This document shows positions 1 through 7,010 of a DNA stretch of 9,042 bases, piece after piece; position 1 is the first letter of the stretch, and every line of letters starts with the position of its first letter. The stretch spans positions 4,964 to 14,005 of the forward strand of contig DDQV01000055.1 of the NCBI GenBank assembly GCA_002342785.1. Reading direction: 5' to 3'. A program made the position numbers and the translations under genes. The notes under the pieces are model-generated. The model worked only from the letters and a program-made list of their open reading frames with translations, had not been told where the DNA came from and made no database searches. The DNA comes from Fusobacteriaceae bacterium UBA2433. GTDB taxonomy: Bacteria; Fusobacteriota; Fusobacteriia; Fusobacteriales; Fusobacteriaceae.

Positions 1-346
1 CGTTCACGGAATAAATGGAGCGTGGGGAACCCTTGCAGCTGGAATCTTTGATGCAGGAAATTTATTTAACTATTCAACTATAGGAGTTCAATTACTTGGA
101 ATTGGAGTGGCTTTTATATTTTCCTTTGTAGGAAGTTATGTATTATATACAATAGTAGAAAAATTATTTGGTTTGAGAGTTAGTGTTGAAGAAGAAATAG
201 AAGGTCTTGATGTTGGAGAACATGGGGCTACAGGATATCCAGAATTTCAAACTAGTATATCAATCTTTGAAAATATAGATAGGGGGGAATTTGTGTATGA
301 AGAAAATAGAAGCGATAGTGAATCCAGAGAAATTAAACTTAGTTAA
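1..346 (+). CDS. amt: Ammonium transporter Amt, C-terminal part (5' end outside window)
   Basis: This is the end of an Amt/MEP/Rh-family channel, an inner-membrane protein that conducts ammonium into the cell. The frame is open from base 2 to a TAA at 344-346. The first residues, VHGINGAWGTLAAGIFDAG, match the segment that carries the second pore histidine of the family (codon at bases 5-7). A final hydrophobic helix follows (about bases 83-163). Then comes the cytoplasmic tail with the typical EGLDVGEHGATGYPEF motif, the region that transmits PII control in known Amt proteins. A further tail of roughly 35 residues after this motif is not family-like and overlaps glnK by 50 bases. That end depends on the length of a run of six G at 282-287. 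The amt-glnK pairing is typical. The family call is firm, the exact C-terminus is not. Confidence 0.93.
   Translation, partial: VHGINGAWGTLAAGIFDAGNLFNYSTIGVQLLGIGVAFIFSFVGSYVLYTIVEKLFGLRVSVEEEIEGLDVGEHGATGYPEFQTSISIFENIDRGEFVYEENRSDSESREIKLS
281..287 (+). promoter_or_regulatory. Ribosome binding site that sets the glnK start
   Basis: AGGGGGG lies nine bases before the ATG at 297 and inside the amt reading frame. An upstream in-frame TTG at 291 would leave only three bases after this site, too few for normal initiation. This supports the ATG at 297 as the glnK start. The same G run encodes Arg-Gly in amt, so a length change here would alter the Amt C-terminus and glnK initiation together. 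Confidence 0.7.
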
Positions 347-638
347 AAATGCTCTGAAAAAAATAGGAGTAGCAGGGATGACTATAAGTGAAGTTAGAGG
401 TTTTGGGAATCAAGGGGGACACAAAGAAATATTTCGTGGAACTGAGTATAGAGTAGATTATATTCCAAAAGCTAAGATAGAAATAGTAGTAGAGGCAAGT
501 ATGACAGATAGAGTTATTAATTCTATTATTGAAACTGCTCAAGGGGATGAAGACAAAGGTGGTGGAAAAATATTTGTATATCCTTTAGAGCAAGTAATAC
601 GAATAAGGACTAAGGAGAAAGGAAGAAAAGCTATTTAA
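297..638 (+). CDS. glnK: Nitrogen regulatory protein PII (GlnK/GlnB family)
   Basis: PII proteins are small trimeric cytoplasmic sensors of ATP/ADP and 2-oxoglutarate. GlnK-type members plug the Amt channel when nitrogen is plentiful. From the ATG at 297 the protein has 113 residues, close to the 112 of E. coli GlnB, and it aligns from MKKIEAI to the C-terminal Ala-Ile. Gly37, Gln39 and Lys58 are present. The T-loop reads RGTEYRVDY, with Tyr51 at the position uridylylated in proteobacteria. The B-loop is unusual: GDEDKGGGK (83-91) replaces the common TG..GDGK, with one extra residue and loss of the usual Asp. The glycines and lysine that hold the phosphates, and the later Arg102 and Arg104, remain. 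The start lies inside amt, so translation is probably coupled. The adjacent amt favours a GlnK role, although sequence alone does not separate GlnK from GlnB. Confidence 0.95.
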   Translation: MKKIEAIVNPEKLNLVKNALKKIGVAGMTISEVRGFGNQGGHKEIFRGTEYRVDYIPKAKIEIVVEASMTDRVINSIIETAQGDEDKGGGKIFVYPLEQVIRIRTKEKGRKAI

Positions 639-677
639 TTAAAGATTATTTTTAAAACTAAATATTTTGTTTAAGAA

Positions 678-719
678 AAAATATAAAAAACCTGATTTAA
701 ATCAGGTTTTTTATATTTT
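678..719. terminator. Bidirectional intrinsic terminator between glnK and glgP
   Basis: Bases 678-719 form a perfect palindrome centred between 698 and 699. The core CCTGATTT/AAATCAGG is flanked by six A on the left and six T on the right, so each strand gives a stem followed by a U run. It sits 39 bases after the glnK stop and serves the plus strand. It also overlaps the last two codons and stop of glgP (711-719), so on the minus strand the stem begins inside the coding region. This placement suits convergent operons. Confidence 0.9.
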
Positions 720-3107
720 CCATATTTCTTCTGCATATTTTCTTATAGTATTATCACTTGAAAAAATACCAGATTTTGCAATGTTTTTAATAACCATAGA
801 ATTCCACAAATTACGGTCTTTATAGATATCGTCTATTTTTTTATGTGTTTCTAAGTAGGAATTAAAATCCTTTAGAACAAAATATCTATCTTCATCTATT
901 AGGTGATCGTATATACTTGAAAAATCTCCTCCAAAGGTTCCATCTCGAAGCATTTCTACAACGGCTTTTAGTTTAGGATTAGTTTCTAAAAATTTTATTG
1001 GATTATAAGATTGTTTTTTCTTTATCTCTCTCAATTCACTATATTTTAGCCCAAAAATAAAAATATTTTCCTCTCCTACAGCTTCTTGTATCTCAATATT
1101 AGGACCATCTAATGTTCCTATAGTCAAGGCCCCATTCATCATAAATTTCATATTTGAAGTTCCACTAGCTTCCATTCCAACAATTGAGATCTGTTCACTT
1201 AGATCAGTTCCAGGAATTATAATTTGAGCTTTGCTAACATTATAATTTGGAATAAATACTACTTTTATAAATTTATTTGTTTTCTCATTATTATTAATTA
1301 GGTCACCGACAGAACTTATTAATTTTATAATTCTTTTGGCTAAATAATAACCAGGAGCAGCTTTGGCTGAAAATATAAAGGTTTTCGGGTGCATAGTAAA
1401 ATCTTTGTTTTCTAGTATTTCTTTATAGAGATAGATTATATGTAAGACATTCATTAATTGTCTTTTATATCCATGCATTCTTTTAACATGAGTATCAAAA
1501 ATAGAATTGATATCTATTTTTATTTCTGTTTCTTCTTCTATAAGTTTAGCTAATTTTATTTTATTTTCTAATTTTATTTTATCTATTCTTTTAGCAAAAT
1601 TTTGATCATCTGAAAATTCAGTTAATTTTTCTAAAAGAGTGGGATCTATTTTCCAGCTAGATCCAATTATATTATCTATTGATTCTGTTAATGCTTTATT
1701 TGATTTTAGCAGCCATCTTCGATGAGTTATTCCATTAGTTTTGCTATTAAATCTTTCTGGAAATAATTCATAAAAGTTTTTAAAAGTTTTTTTTATCAAA
1801 ATATCTGTATGTAATTTTGATACTCCGTTTATTGAGTGACTACCTATAATTGCTAGGTGTGTCATATTTATTACTCTATCTTTGATAATAGCAACTTCCA
1901 TAACTTTATTCCAGTCATTGTATTTATGATAAACTTTATCACAAAATCTTCTATTGATTTCCTCAATTATCATATATACTCTAGGAATTAATTTTTGAAC
2001 TTTATCTATTTCCCATTTTTCCCAAGATTCGGTTAAAGTAGTATGATTAGTGTAAGACATCACTTTTTTTGTGATTTCCCAAGCCTCATCCCAATATATA
2101 TTTTTTTCGTCTATTAAAATTCTCATAAATTCAGCAATACAGAGAGCAGGATGAGTATTATTTATTTGTATGCTAAATGTTTCAGGAAACTTGTTTGGAC
2201 TGATACCTTTTTTAGTATTGTAATTAATTATACTTTGTAATCCTGCACTGACAAAAAAGTAACATTGTTTTAATCTTAATAATCTTCCACCTTCAGTTGT
2301 GTCATCTGGGTATAGTAACTTTGAAATAGCTTCAGCATTTCTTTTTTGTTCATCTAATTTTGAAAATGTTCCATAGCTAAAAGAATTAAAATCAAAGTCA
2401 TTTCCTTGTATTTGAGCTTTCCATAACCTTAAATTATTTACAATTTTATTCTTATATCCTACAATAGGAACATCATAGGGAACAGCTAAAATTGTTTCAT
2501 ATCCAGTATGGATAGGGGTTAAATATCCAGCTATTTCTTTTAAAGTTACATCGCCATAAAATTTTATTTTTTGAGATTGATGGGTTTTTTTTGTTTCCCA
2601 AACAAATCCATTTTTTAACCAATTATCAGGTCCCTCTATTTGTTCTCCATTGACTATTTTTTGTTCGAATAAACCATAATCATATCTTATACCACATCCA
2701 TGTCCTGGTATTCCTATAGATGCCATAGAATCTAAAAAACAAGCAGAAAGTCTTCCTAAGCCACCATTTCCAAGACCTGGTTCCGCATCATATTTTTCAA
2801 GTTCGTCTAAATTTAAATCTAATTCATTCATAACTTCTGTACATATTTCTTCTAAACCTAGATTTATAATATTAGAACACATCATCTTACCTAATAAAAA
2901 TTCTAAAGAAAAATAATATACTTGTTTTTCTTTACCAGCTCTATAGTTTTCATTTGTTTTTAACCAATTTTCTGAAAGATATTCCTTTATAACTGTTGCA
3001 AACACCTTATACTGATCTTCCCTAGTTAGGTTTATAAATTCATTTGTAAACATTATCATAGCAACTTTTTTTAAATCAGATAGGATCTTTTCTTTTGTAA
3101 TATCCAT
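711..3107 (-). CDS. glgP: Glycogen phosphorylase
   Basis: This enzyme (glycosyltransferase family GT35) removes glucose from the non-reducing ends of alpha-1,4-glucan using phosphate and releases glucose-1-phosphate in the cytoplasm. The 798 residues are the normal bacterial length. Visible family segments are YYFSLEFLLGK (64-74), the GLGNGGLGRL glucan-phosphorylase signature (111-120) and KRMHGYKRQLMNVLHI before the active site. The pyridoxal-phosphate motif EASGTSNMKFMMNG has its Lys at residue 654. The N-terminus is short and lacks the phosphorylated extension of animal enzymes. The ATG at 3105-3107 follows AGGAGGAA (3111-3118) at a short normal spacing. It is last in the operon, 15 bases after glgA, and its stop lies in the shared terminator. 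A maltodextrin phosphorylase role is possible, but the glg context favours glycogen. Confidence 0.97.
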   Translation of the reverse strand: MDITKEKILSDLKKVAMIMFTNEFINLTREDQYKVFATVIKEYLSENWLKTNENYRAGKEKQVYYFSLEFLLGKMMCSNIINLGLEEICTEVMNELDLNLDELEKYDAEPGLGNGGLGRLSACFLDSMASIGIPGHGCGIRYDYGLFEQKIVNGEQIEGPDNWLKNGFVWETKKTHQSQKIKFYGDVTLKEIAGYLTPIHTGYETILAVPYDVPIVGYKNKIVNNLRLWKAQIQGNDFDFNSFSYGTFSKLDEQKRNAEAISKLLYPDDTTEGGRLLRLKQCYFFVSAGLQSIINYNTKKGISPNKFPETFSIQINNTHPALCIAEFMRILIDEKNIYWDEAWEITKKVMSYTNHTTLTESWEKWEIDKVQKLIPRVYMIIEEINRRFCDKVYHKYNDWNKVMEVAIIKDRVINMTHLAIIGSHSINGVSKLHTDILIKKTFKNFYELFPERFNSKTNGITHRRWLLKSNKALTESIDNIIGSSWKIDPTLLEKLTEFSDDQNFAKRIDKIKLENKIKLAKLIEEETEIKIDINSIFDTHVKRMHGYKRQLMNVLHIIYLYKEILENKDFTMHPKTFIFSAKAAPGYYLAKRIIKLISSVGDLINNNEKTNKFIKVVFIPNYNVSKAQIIIPGTDLSEQISIVGMEASGTSNMKFMMNGALTIGTLDGPNIEIQEAVGEENIFIFGLKYSELREIKKKQSYNPIKFLETNPKLKAVVEMLRDGTFGGDFSSIYDHLIDEDRYFVLKDFNSYLETHKKIDDIYKDRNLWNSMVIKNIAKSGIFSSDNTIRKYAEEIWKI

Positions 3108-3122
3108 GTATTCCTCCTATCT

Positions 3123-4550
3123 TTATTTTTTATTTGTTAATATCTTATATATTTTTTTATATTCTTTAGCGGCATTTGCCCAACTACTTTTTCTTTCCAT
3201 TGCATTTTTAATTAATTTGTCCCATTTATTTTTATCTTCATAAATTTTTAATGAATATTTTAGAGTTTCTAATAACTCATGGGCATTATAATTTTTAAAT
3301 CCAAAACCTGTTCCTGTTTCTTTAAATTCATCATACGGGACAACAGTATCTTTTAGACCACCTGTTTCTCTTACAATGGGAATAGTTCCGTATCGCATAG
3401 ATATTAATTGAGATAGTCCACATGGTTCAAATAATGATGGCATTAAAAATATATCTGATCCAGCATATATTTTTTTAGCAAGGGTACTATCAAAAGTAAT
3501 ATTAGCAGACAATTTAGATGGATATATATGTGCATAATACTTAAATAGATCTTCAAATTGGATATCTCCGGTTCCTAATACAACTAATTGAATGTCTAAA
3601 ATTAATAATTCTTCTAATATATGTGCTATTAGATCTAAACCTTTTTGTCCAGTAAGTCGAGTTACAATTCCAATAACTGGAATATTCTCATTCACTAATA
3701 ATCCAAGTTCTTTCTGTAGAGCGAGTTTATTTTTTATTTTTTTCTTTCTTGTGGAAATTCCATATTTAGTATTAATTTCCTTATCTTTTCTTGGGTTAAA
3801 AGTATCATAATCTATCCCATTTACAATTCCTGACACTTTATAATCTAATTTTTGAAAAAGACCATGGAGACCTTCACCAAAAAAAGGATATTTTATCTCA
3901 TTGGCATATGTATTACTAACTGTAGTTATATAATCAGAAAAGATAATTCCACCCTTCATATAGGAAATTGCATCATTAAATTTCATTCTTTCTTCATTGA
4001 AATAATACTCACTTAAGCCTAAAATATCATAGAGAGTTTGTTCATTGTAAACCCCTTGAAATTTGAGGTTATGTATAGTATACACAACTTTTATATTTTT
4101 ATATTTTTCTCCATAAAATGCTTTTAAAAATACTGGAACCAAGGCTGATTGCCAATCATTACAGTGAATAATATCAGGAATGAAATCCATATGTTCAATA
4201 GCATCAATTACTGCTCTAGAAAAAAATGCAAATCGTTCACCATCATCAAAATATCCATAAGCATTTGGACGATTAAAATAATCTTCATTATCTATAAAGT
4301 AAAATGGAATATTATCATATTTCATTTTGTAAAGGCCCACATACTTTTCTCTCCATGAGACATTAGTTGTAAATTTAGATATTAATTTCATTTCGCTACA
4401 ATATTTATCATGTATATTTATATATTTTGGCATAATTACTCTGATATCTGTCGTTTTAACAAGCGCTTTAGGAAGAGAGTATGCAACATCTCCTAATCCT
4501 CCACTCTTGGCAAAGGGGTGCGCTTCACTAGTAACAAATAATATTTTCAT
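3123..4550 (-). CDS. glgA: Glycogen synthase (ADP-glucose type)
   Basis: GlgA (glycosyltransferase family GT5) transfers glucose from ADP-glucose to the end of a growing alpha-1,4-glucan chain. At 475 residues it is nearly the same length as E. coli GlgA (477). The N-terminal Rossmann domain shows the KSGGLGDV loop, with Lys15 at the ADP-glucose-binding position. HCNDWQ (129-134), IHNLKFQG (159-166) and VNGIDYDTFNP (243-253) follow. The second domain has RLTGQKG (298-304) and MPSLFEPCGLSQL with the conserved Glu at 375, then RETGGLKD. The ATG at 4548-4550 has AAGGAGA at 4556-4562 and directly gives the expected MKILFVTSEAHP start. It lies 54 bases after glgD, the gap that contains a strong hairpin, and 15 bases before glgP. 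No key residue is missing. Confidence 0.97.
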   Translation of the reverse strand: MKILFVTSEAHPFAKSGGLGDVAYSLPKALVKTTDIRVIMPKYINIHDKYCSEMKLISKFTTNVSWREKYVGLYKMKYDNIPFYFIDNEDYFNRPNAYGYFDDGERFAFFSRAVIDAIEHMDFIPDIIHCNDWQSALVPVFLKAFYGEKYKNIKVVYTIHNLKFQGVYNEQTLYDILGLSEYYFNEERMKFNDAISYMKGGIIFSDYITTVSNTYANEIKYPFFGEGLHGLFQKLDYKVSGIVNGIDYDTFNPRKDKEINTKYGISTRKKKIKNKLALQKELGLLVNENIPVIGIVTRLTGQKGLDLIAHILEELLILDIQLVVLGTGDIQFEDLFKYYAHIYPSKLSANITFDSTLAKKIYAGSDIFLMPSLFEPCGLSQLISMRYGTIPIVRETGGLKDTVVPYDEFKETGTGFGFKNYNAHELLETLKYSLKIYEDKNKWDKLIKNAMERKSSWANAAKEYKKIYKILTNKK

Positions 4551-4573
4551 AATATTCTCCTTTTTTCTTAAAA

Positions 4574-4595
4574 TGCTGGCTCTATAGAGCCAGCA
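4574..4595 (-). repeat. GC-rich intercistronic hairpin between glgD and glgA
   Basis: A perfect 22-base palindrome lies in the 54-base gap. It folds as a nine-pair stem (TGCTGGCTC with GAGCCAGCA) and a TATA loop, and is conspicuously GC-rich for this AT-rich window. In the direction of transcription it is followed by ATTTTAAG, only four consecutive U. It is therefore a poor full terminator but could be a leaky one, an RNA processing site or a stability element that shifts output between glgBCD and glgAP. The structure is seen directly; its role is inferred. Confidence 0.65.
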
Positions 4596-4604
4596 AAAAA
4601 TAGT

Positions 4605-5726
4605 TTATCCATCTAAAAGTGATTTTTTTTCTATTATAAGGGGGAATTCTTCCGACCCAATTACTTTTTGATATCGTTTAATTGTTACATTTTTATCTAT
4701 AATAACATTTTTTATCTCTACGCCCTCTTCAATAGTACAAGACTGCAAAATTATGCTATTTTCTATAGAAGCACCTTTTTTAATAACCACTCTTCTTCCT
4801 ATTATACTATTTTTTACAGCTCCTTCTACAATACAACCATTGGCTATTAAAGAATTAGATACTTTAGAGTTCATTTTATATATAGCTGGAGGAGTATCAT
4901 TAATTTTTGTGGATATTCCGCCGTTGCCTAATAGAAGTTCTTCTCGGGTTTCTTTTTTTAAAATGTCTTTATTTGTTTCAAAATAATTTTTTGTAGAATC
5001 AATAAATCTAGCATATCCTTTATATTCAAAGACATTCGTAGAAATTTTATGAACACTAAATTCAATATAATTATTTAAATCACCTACAAGTCCATTTTGT
5101 ACACCACTCATAAGAAGATCTATTAGAAGATTCTTTCTTATAATTTTAATTTCTAAAGATATATTTGTCCCTTCTTGAGAATCTACTACTACTCCAAAAT
5201 TTTCAATTTCATTTTTCTTATTAAATTTTATACTAGTAGATCCTCTATATGATTTAATATCTTTATCTACTTTTTTATATACTATAGTAAGATCTTTTCC
5301 AGATTTTTCGTGTGAATCTATAATAGGTTGCAAATCAATATTAGCAACTAAATGAGATGAACATAAAACAACAAAATTTTCTGAACTTTTATGTAAATAT
5401 TCTAAGTTAGATCTAAAATTTTCAACGTTTGATTTTCTGAGTTCTATATCAATACTAGGATGCATTAAAAATATTCCACCAGTTTTTCTATTTAGATCCC
5501 AAAATTGACCTCCTCTTATATGATCTCGAAGAGATCTTACATTATTATTTGGAACTATTATTCCAACATTTGAAATACCAACTCTAGTAAGGTTGGTAAG
5601 AGAAAAATCAATTATTCTATACCTCCCCGCAAATGGAATAGATGCAATTGGTCTATATTTAGTAAGTCCCATTATATTATTATTGTCTTGAGTTGCTAGG
5701 ATTAATCCCATATATGATTTTTCCAT
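4605..5726 (-). CDS. glgD: GlgD, non-catalytic-type ADP-glucose pyrophosphorylase subunit
   Basis: GlgD is a paralogue of GlgC found in Firmicutes and some relatives. It forms a hetero-oligomer with GlgC and modifies its activity in the systems studied. The 373 residues align over the whole length with the neighbouring GlgC, for example AGRYRIIDFSLTNLTRVGI (33-51) against GGKYKIIDFPLSNCTNSGI, followed by a C-terminal left-handed beta-helix of hexapeptide repeats. Catalytic features are lost. The N-terminal GGQGSRL loop is replaced by TQDNNNIMG, the metal-binding SGDHIYK is replaced by CSSHLVA (122-128), and the EEKP sugar-phosphate lysine motif is absent. Asp243 (FIDST) remains at the site of GlgC Asp245. 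The ATG at 5724-5726 follows GGAGG (5733-5737). It starts 15 bases after glgC. A regulatory or stabilising role is known for the family and inferred here. Confidence 0.93.
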   Translation of the reverse strand: MEKSYMGLILATQDNNNIMGLTKYRPIASIPFAGRYRIIDFSLTNLTRVGISNVGIIVPNNNVRSLRDHIRGGQFWDLNRKTGGIFLMHPSIDIELRKSNVENFRSNLEYLHKSSENFVVLCSSHLVANIDLQPIIDSHEKSGKDLTIVYKKVDKDIKSYRGSTSIKFNKKNEIENFGVVVDSQEGTNISLEIKIIRKNLLIDLLMSGVQNGLVGDLNNYIEFSVHKISTNVFEYKGYARFIDSTKNYFETNKDILKKETREELLLGNGGISTKINDTPPAIYKMNSKVSNSLIANGCIVEGAVKNSIIGRRVVIKKGASIENSIILQSCTIEEGVEIKNVIIDKNVTIKRYQKVIGSEEFPLIIEKKSLLDG

Positions 5727-5741
5727 AATTTACCTCCAAAT

Positions 5742-6866
5742 TTATTTTATAGTTTTATTTTGTGGAATTACTTTTATTGTAGCATCTCCAACATGAGTTC
5801 CAGATAGAATATTAGTATTTTCACCTACTATAACTCTATCTAAGATCACCCCTTTTCCTATTTTTACATTTGGAAATAAAACTGAATTTTTAATGATAGC
5901 TCCTTCTTCAATAATTACTTCAGGAAATAATACAGTGTTTGTTATAGAACCATAGATTTCACATCCATCTACTACCATAGAATTTTCTATACTGGCATTT
6001 TCACCAAAATATGCAGCACCTTTTGGTTCTCCTGATGTATAAATTTTCCAACCGTCCTTATGTAGGTTTAAATCATTATTTTCATCTAATAGATCCATAT
6101 TAGCTTCCCATAAACTATTGATTGTTCCCACATCTTTCCAATAACCTTTAAATGGATGAGTAACCATTTTTAATCCATCATTTAACATCTTAGGCAATAT
6201 GTTCATACCAAAATCATTTTCAGATTCTTTATTATTTTCATCTTCAATTAAATATTTTTTTAATTCAGACCATTTGAAGATATAGATTCCCATAGAAGCT
6301 AAATTACTTTTGGGTTTTTCCGGTTTTTCTTCAAATTCATAGATAATATTACCATCTTTAACATTCATTATTCCAAATCTCGTAGCTTCTTCTAAAGTGA
6401 CTGTCAAAGCGGCAATAGTTACATCTGCTTGTTGTGCCTTGTGTTCCCTTAACATTTTGTTGTAATCCATTTTATAAATATGATCACCTGATAGGATAAG
6501 AACATGTTCTGGATCATATCTATCGATATATTGAATATTTTGAAATATTGCATTAGCAGTTCCTTTATACCAAGCTCCACCTTCTTGAGTTGTAAATGGA
6601 GGTAAAATAGCTGTTCCTCCATGCATACTATTTAAATCCCAAGCCGAACCTGTTCCTATATGTGTATTCAGTAAAAATGGTCTATATTGAGTGAGTATTC
6701 CAACAGTATCTATACCTGAGTTTGTGCAGTTACTCAATGGAAAATCTATAATTTTATATTTGCCGCCAAAATCGACTGCTGGTTTTGCTACGTCTGAAGT
6801 TAAAGGTACTAATCGACTTCCTTGACCTCCTGCTAAAAGCATAGCTATCATCTCTTTTTTTCTCAT
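5742..6866 (-). CDS. glgC: Glucose-1-phosphate adenylyltransferase, catalytic subunit
   Basis: GlgC catalyses ATP plus glucose-1-phosphate to ADP-glucose plus pyrophosphate, the committed step of bacterial glycogen synthesis. The 374 residues hold an N-terminal nucleotidyltransferase domain with LLAGGQGSRL (10-19) and AKPAVDFGGKYKIIDFPLSN (27-46). YKGTANAIFQN (100-110) follows, then SGDHIYKMDY with the catalytic Asp128, EEKP with Lys181 for the sugar phosphate, and YWKDVGT with Asp245. The C-terminal part is a beta-helix of hexapeptide repeats ending near residue 370. All catalytic residues missing from GlgD are present. The ATG at 6864-6866 has AGGAGGG at 6874-6880. It is shorter than the E. 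coli enzyme (431) and close to the Bacillus type. It sits 144 bases downstream of glgB and 15 bases upstream of glgD, so glgC-glgD are surely co-translated from one message. Confidence 0.97.
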   Translation of the reverse strand: MRKKEMIAMLLAGGQGSRLVPLTSDVAKPAVDFGGKYKIIDFPLSNCTNSGIDTVGILTQYRPFLLNTHIGTGSAWDLNSMHGGTAILPPFTTQEGGAWYKGTANAIFQNIQYIDRYDPEHVLILSGDHIYKMDYNKMLREHKAQQADVTIAALTVTLEEATRFGIMNVKDGNIIYEFEEKPEKPKSNLASMGIYIFKWSELKKYLIEDENNKESENDFGMNILPKMLNDGLKMVTHPFKGYWKDVGTINSLWEANMDLLDENNDLNLHKDGWKIYTSGEPKGAAYFGENASIENSMVVDGCEIYGSITNTVLFPEVIIEEGAIIKNSVLFPNVKIGKGVILDRVIVGENTNILSGTHVGDATIKVIPQNKTIK

Positions 6867-7010
6867 TTATAATCCCTCCTTTGGTTGTTTACTTTTAAAT
6901 ATTCTATCATAATTTAATTATATTTTACTAGAGTAATTGTATCTTTTTTAATCATTTTTTTATTTTTTTTTAATCGTTAATAAAGTTAATTCTTTTTGAG
7001 ATATTAATTT
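6867..7010 (-). promoter_or_regulatory. glgB-glgC gap with phased A-tracts and possible internal promoter
   Basis: This is the longest gap inside the operon and holds no gene. Read on the minus strand it has three A-tracts (6963-6971, 6955-6960, 6944-6949) spaced about one helical turn apart, which predicts curved DNA. GATTAAAAAA occurs twice, 22 bases apart. GTTAAT is also repeated as GTTAATaaaGTTAAT (6976-6990, plus-strand reading). About 25 bases further downstream is a TATAAT (6917-6922), and a TATGAT follows at 6906-6911. No convincing -35 box is found at the right distance, and TATAAT is common by chance in such AT-rich DNA. The gap has no terminator-like hairpin, so read-through from glgB is expected. 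A second start site for glgCDAP is only a suggestion. Confidence 0.25.

Noticed and set aside
291..296. TTG at 291 as the glnK start, giving two extra residues (Met-Cys) before the ATG
   Set aside because: It leaves three bases after the AGGGGGG site, while the ATG at 297 has normal spacing and places Tyr51 and Gln39 exactly as in other PII proteins.
339..542. Minus-strand open frame of 67 codons opposite glnK, and similar plus-strand frames within the glg genes (3592-3810, 4149-4358, 4668-4986, 8423-8605)
   Set aside because: They lie wholly inside well-identified genes, have no family resemblance or convincing ribosome sites, and read as low-complexity strings typical of AT-rich antisense frames.
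4574..4595. Full intrinsic terminator after glgD that would end the operon
   Set aside because: Only four consecutive U follow the stem in the transcription direction, and glgA and glgP have no clear promoter of their own, so complete termination is unlikely.
6867..7010. Riboswitch or small RNA in the glgB-glgC gap
   Set aside because: The gap is almost purely A/T with no stable paired stems and no recognisable aptamer core.
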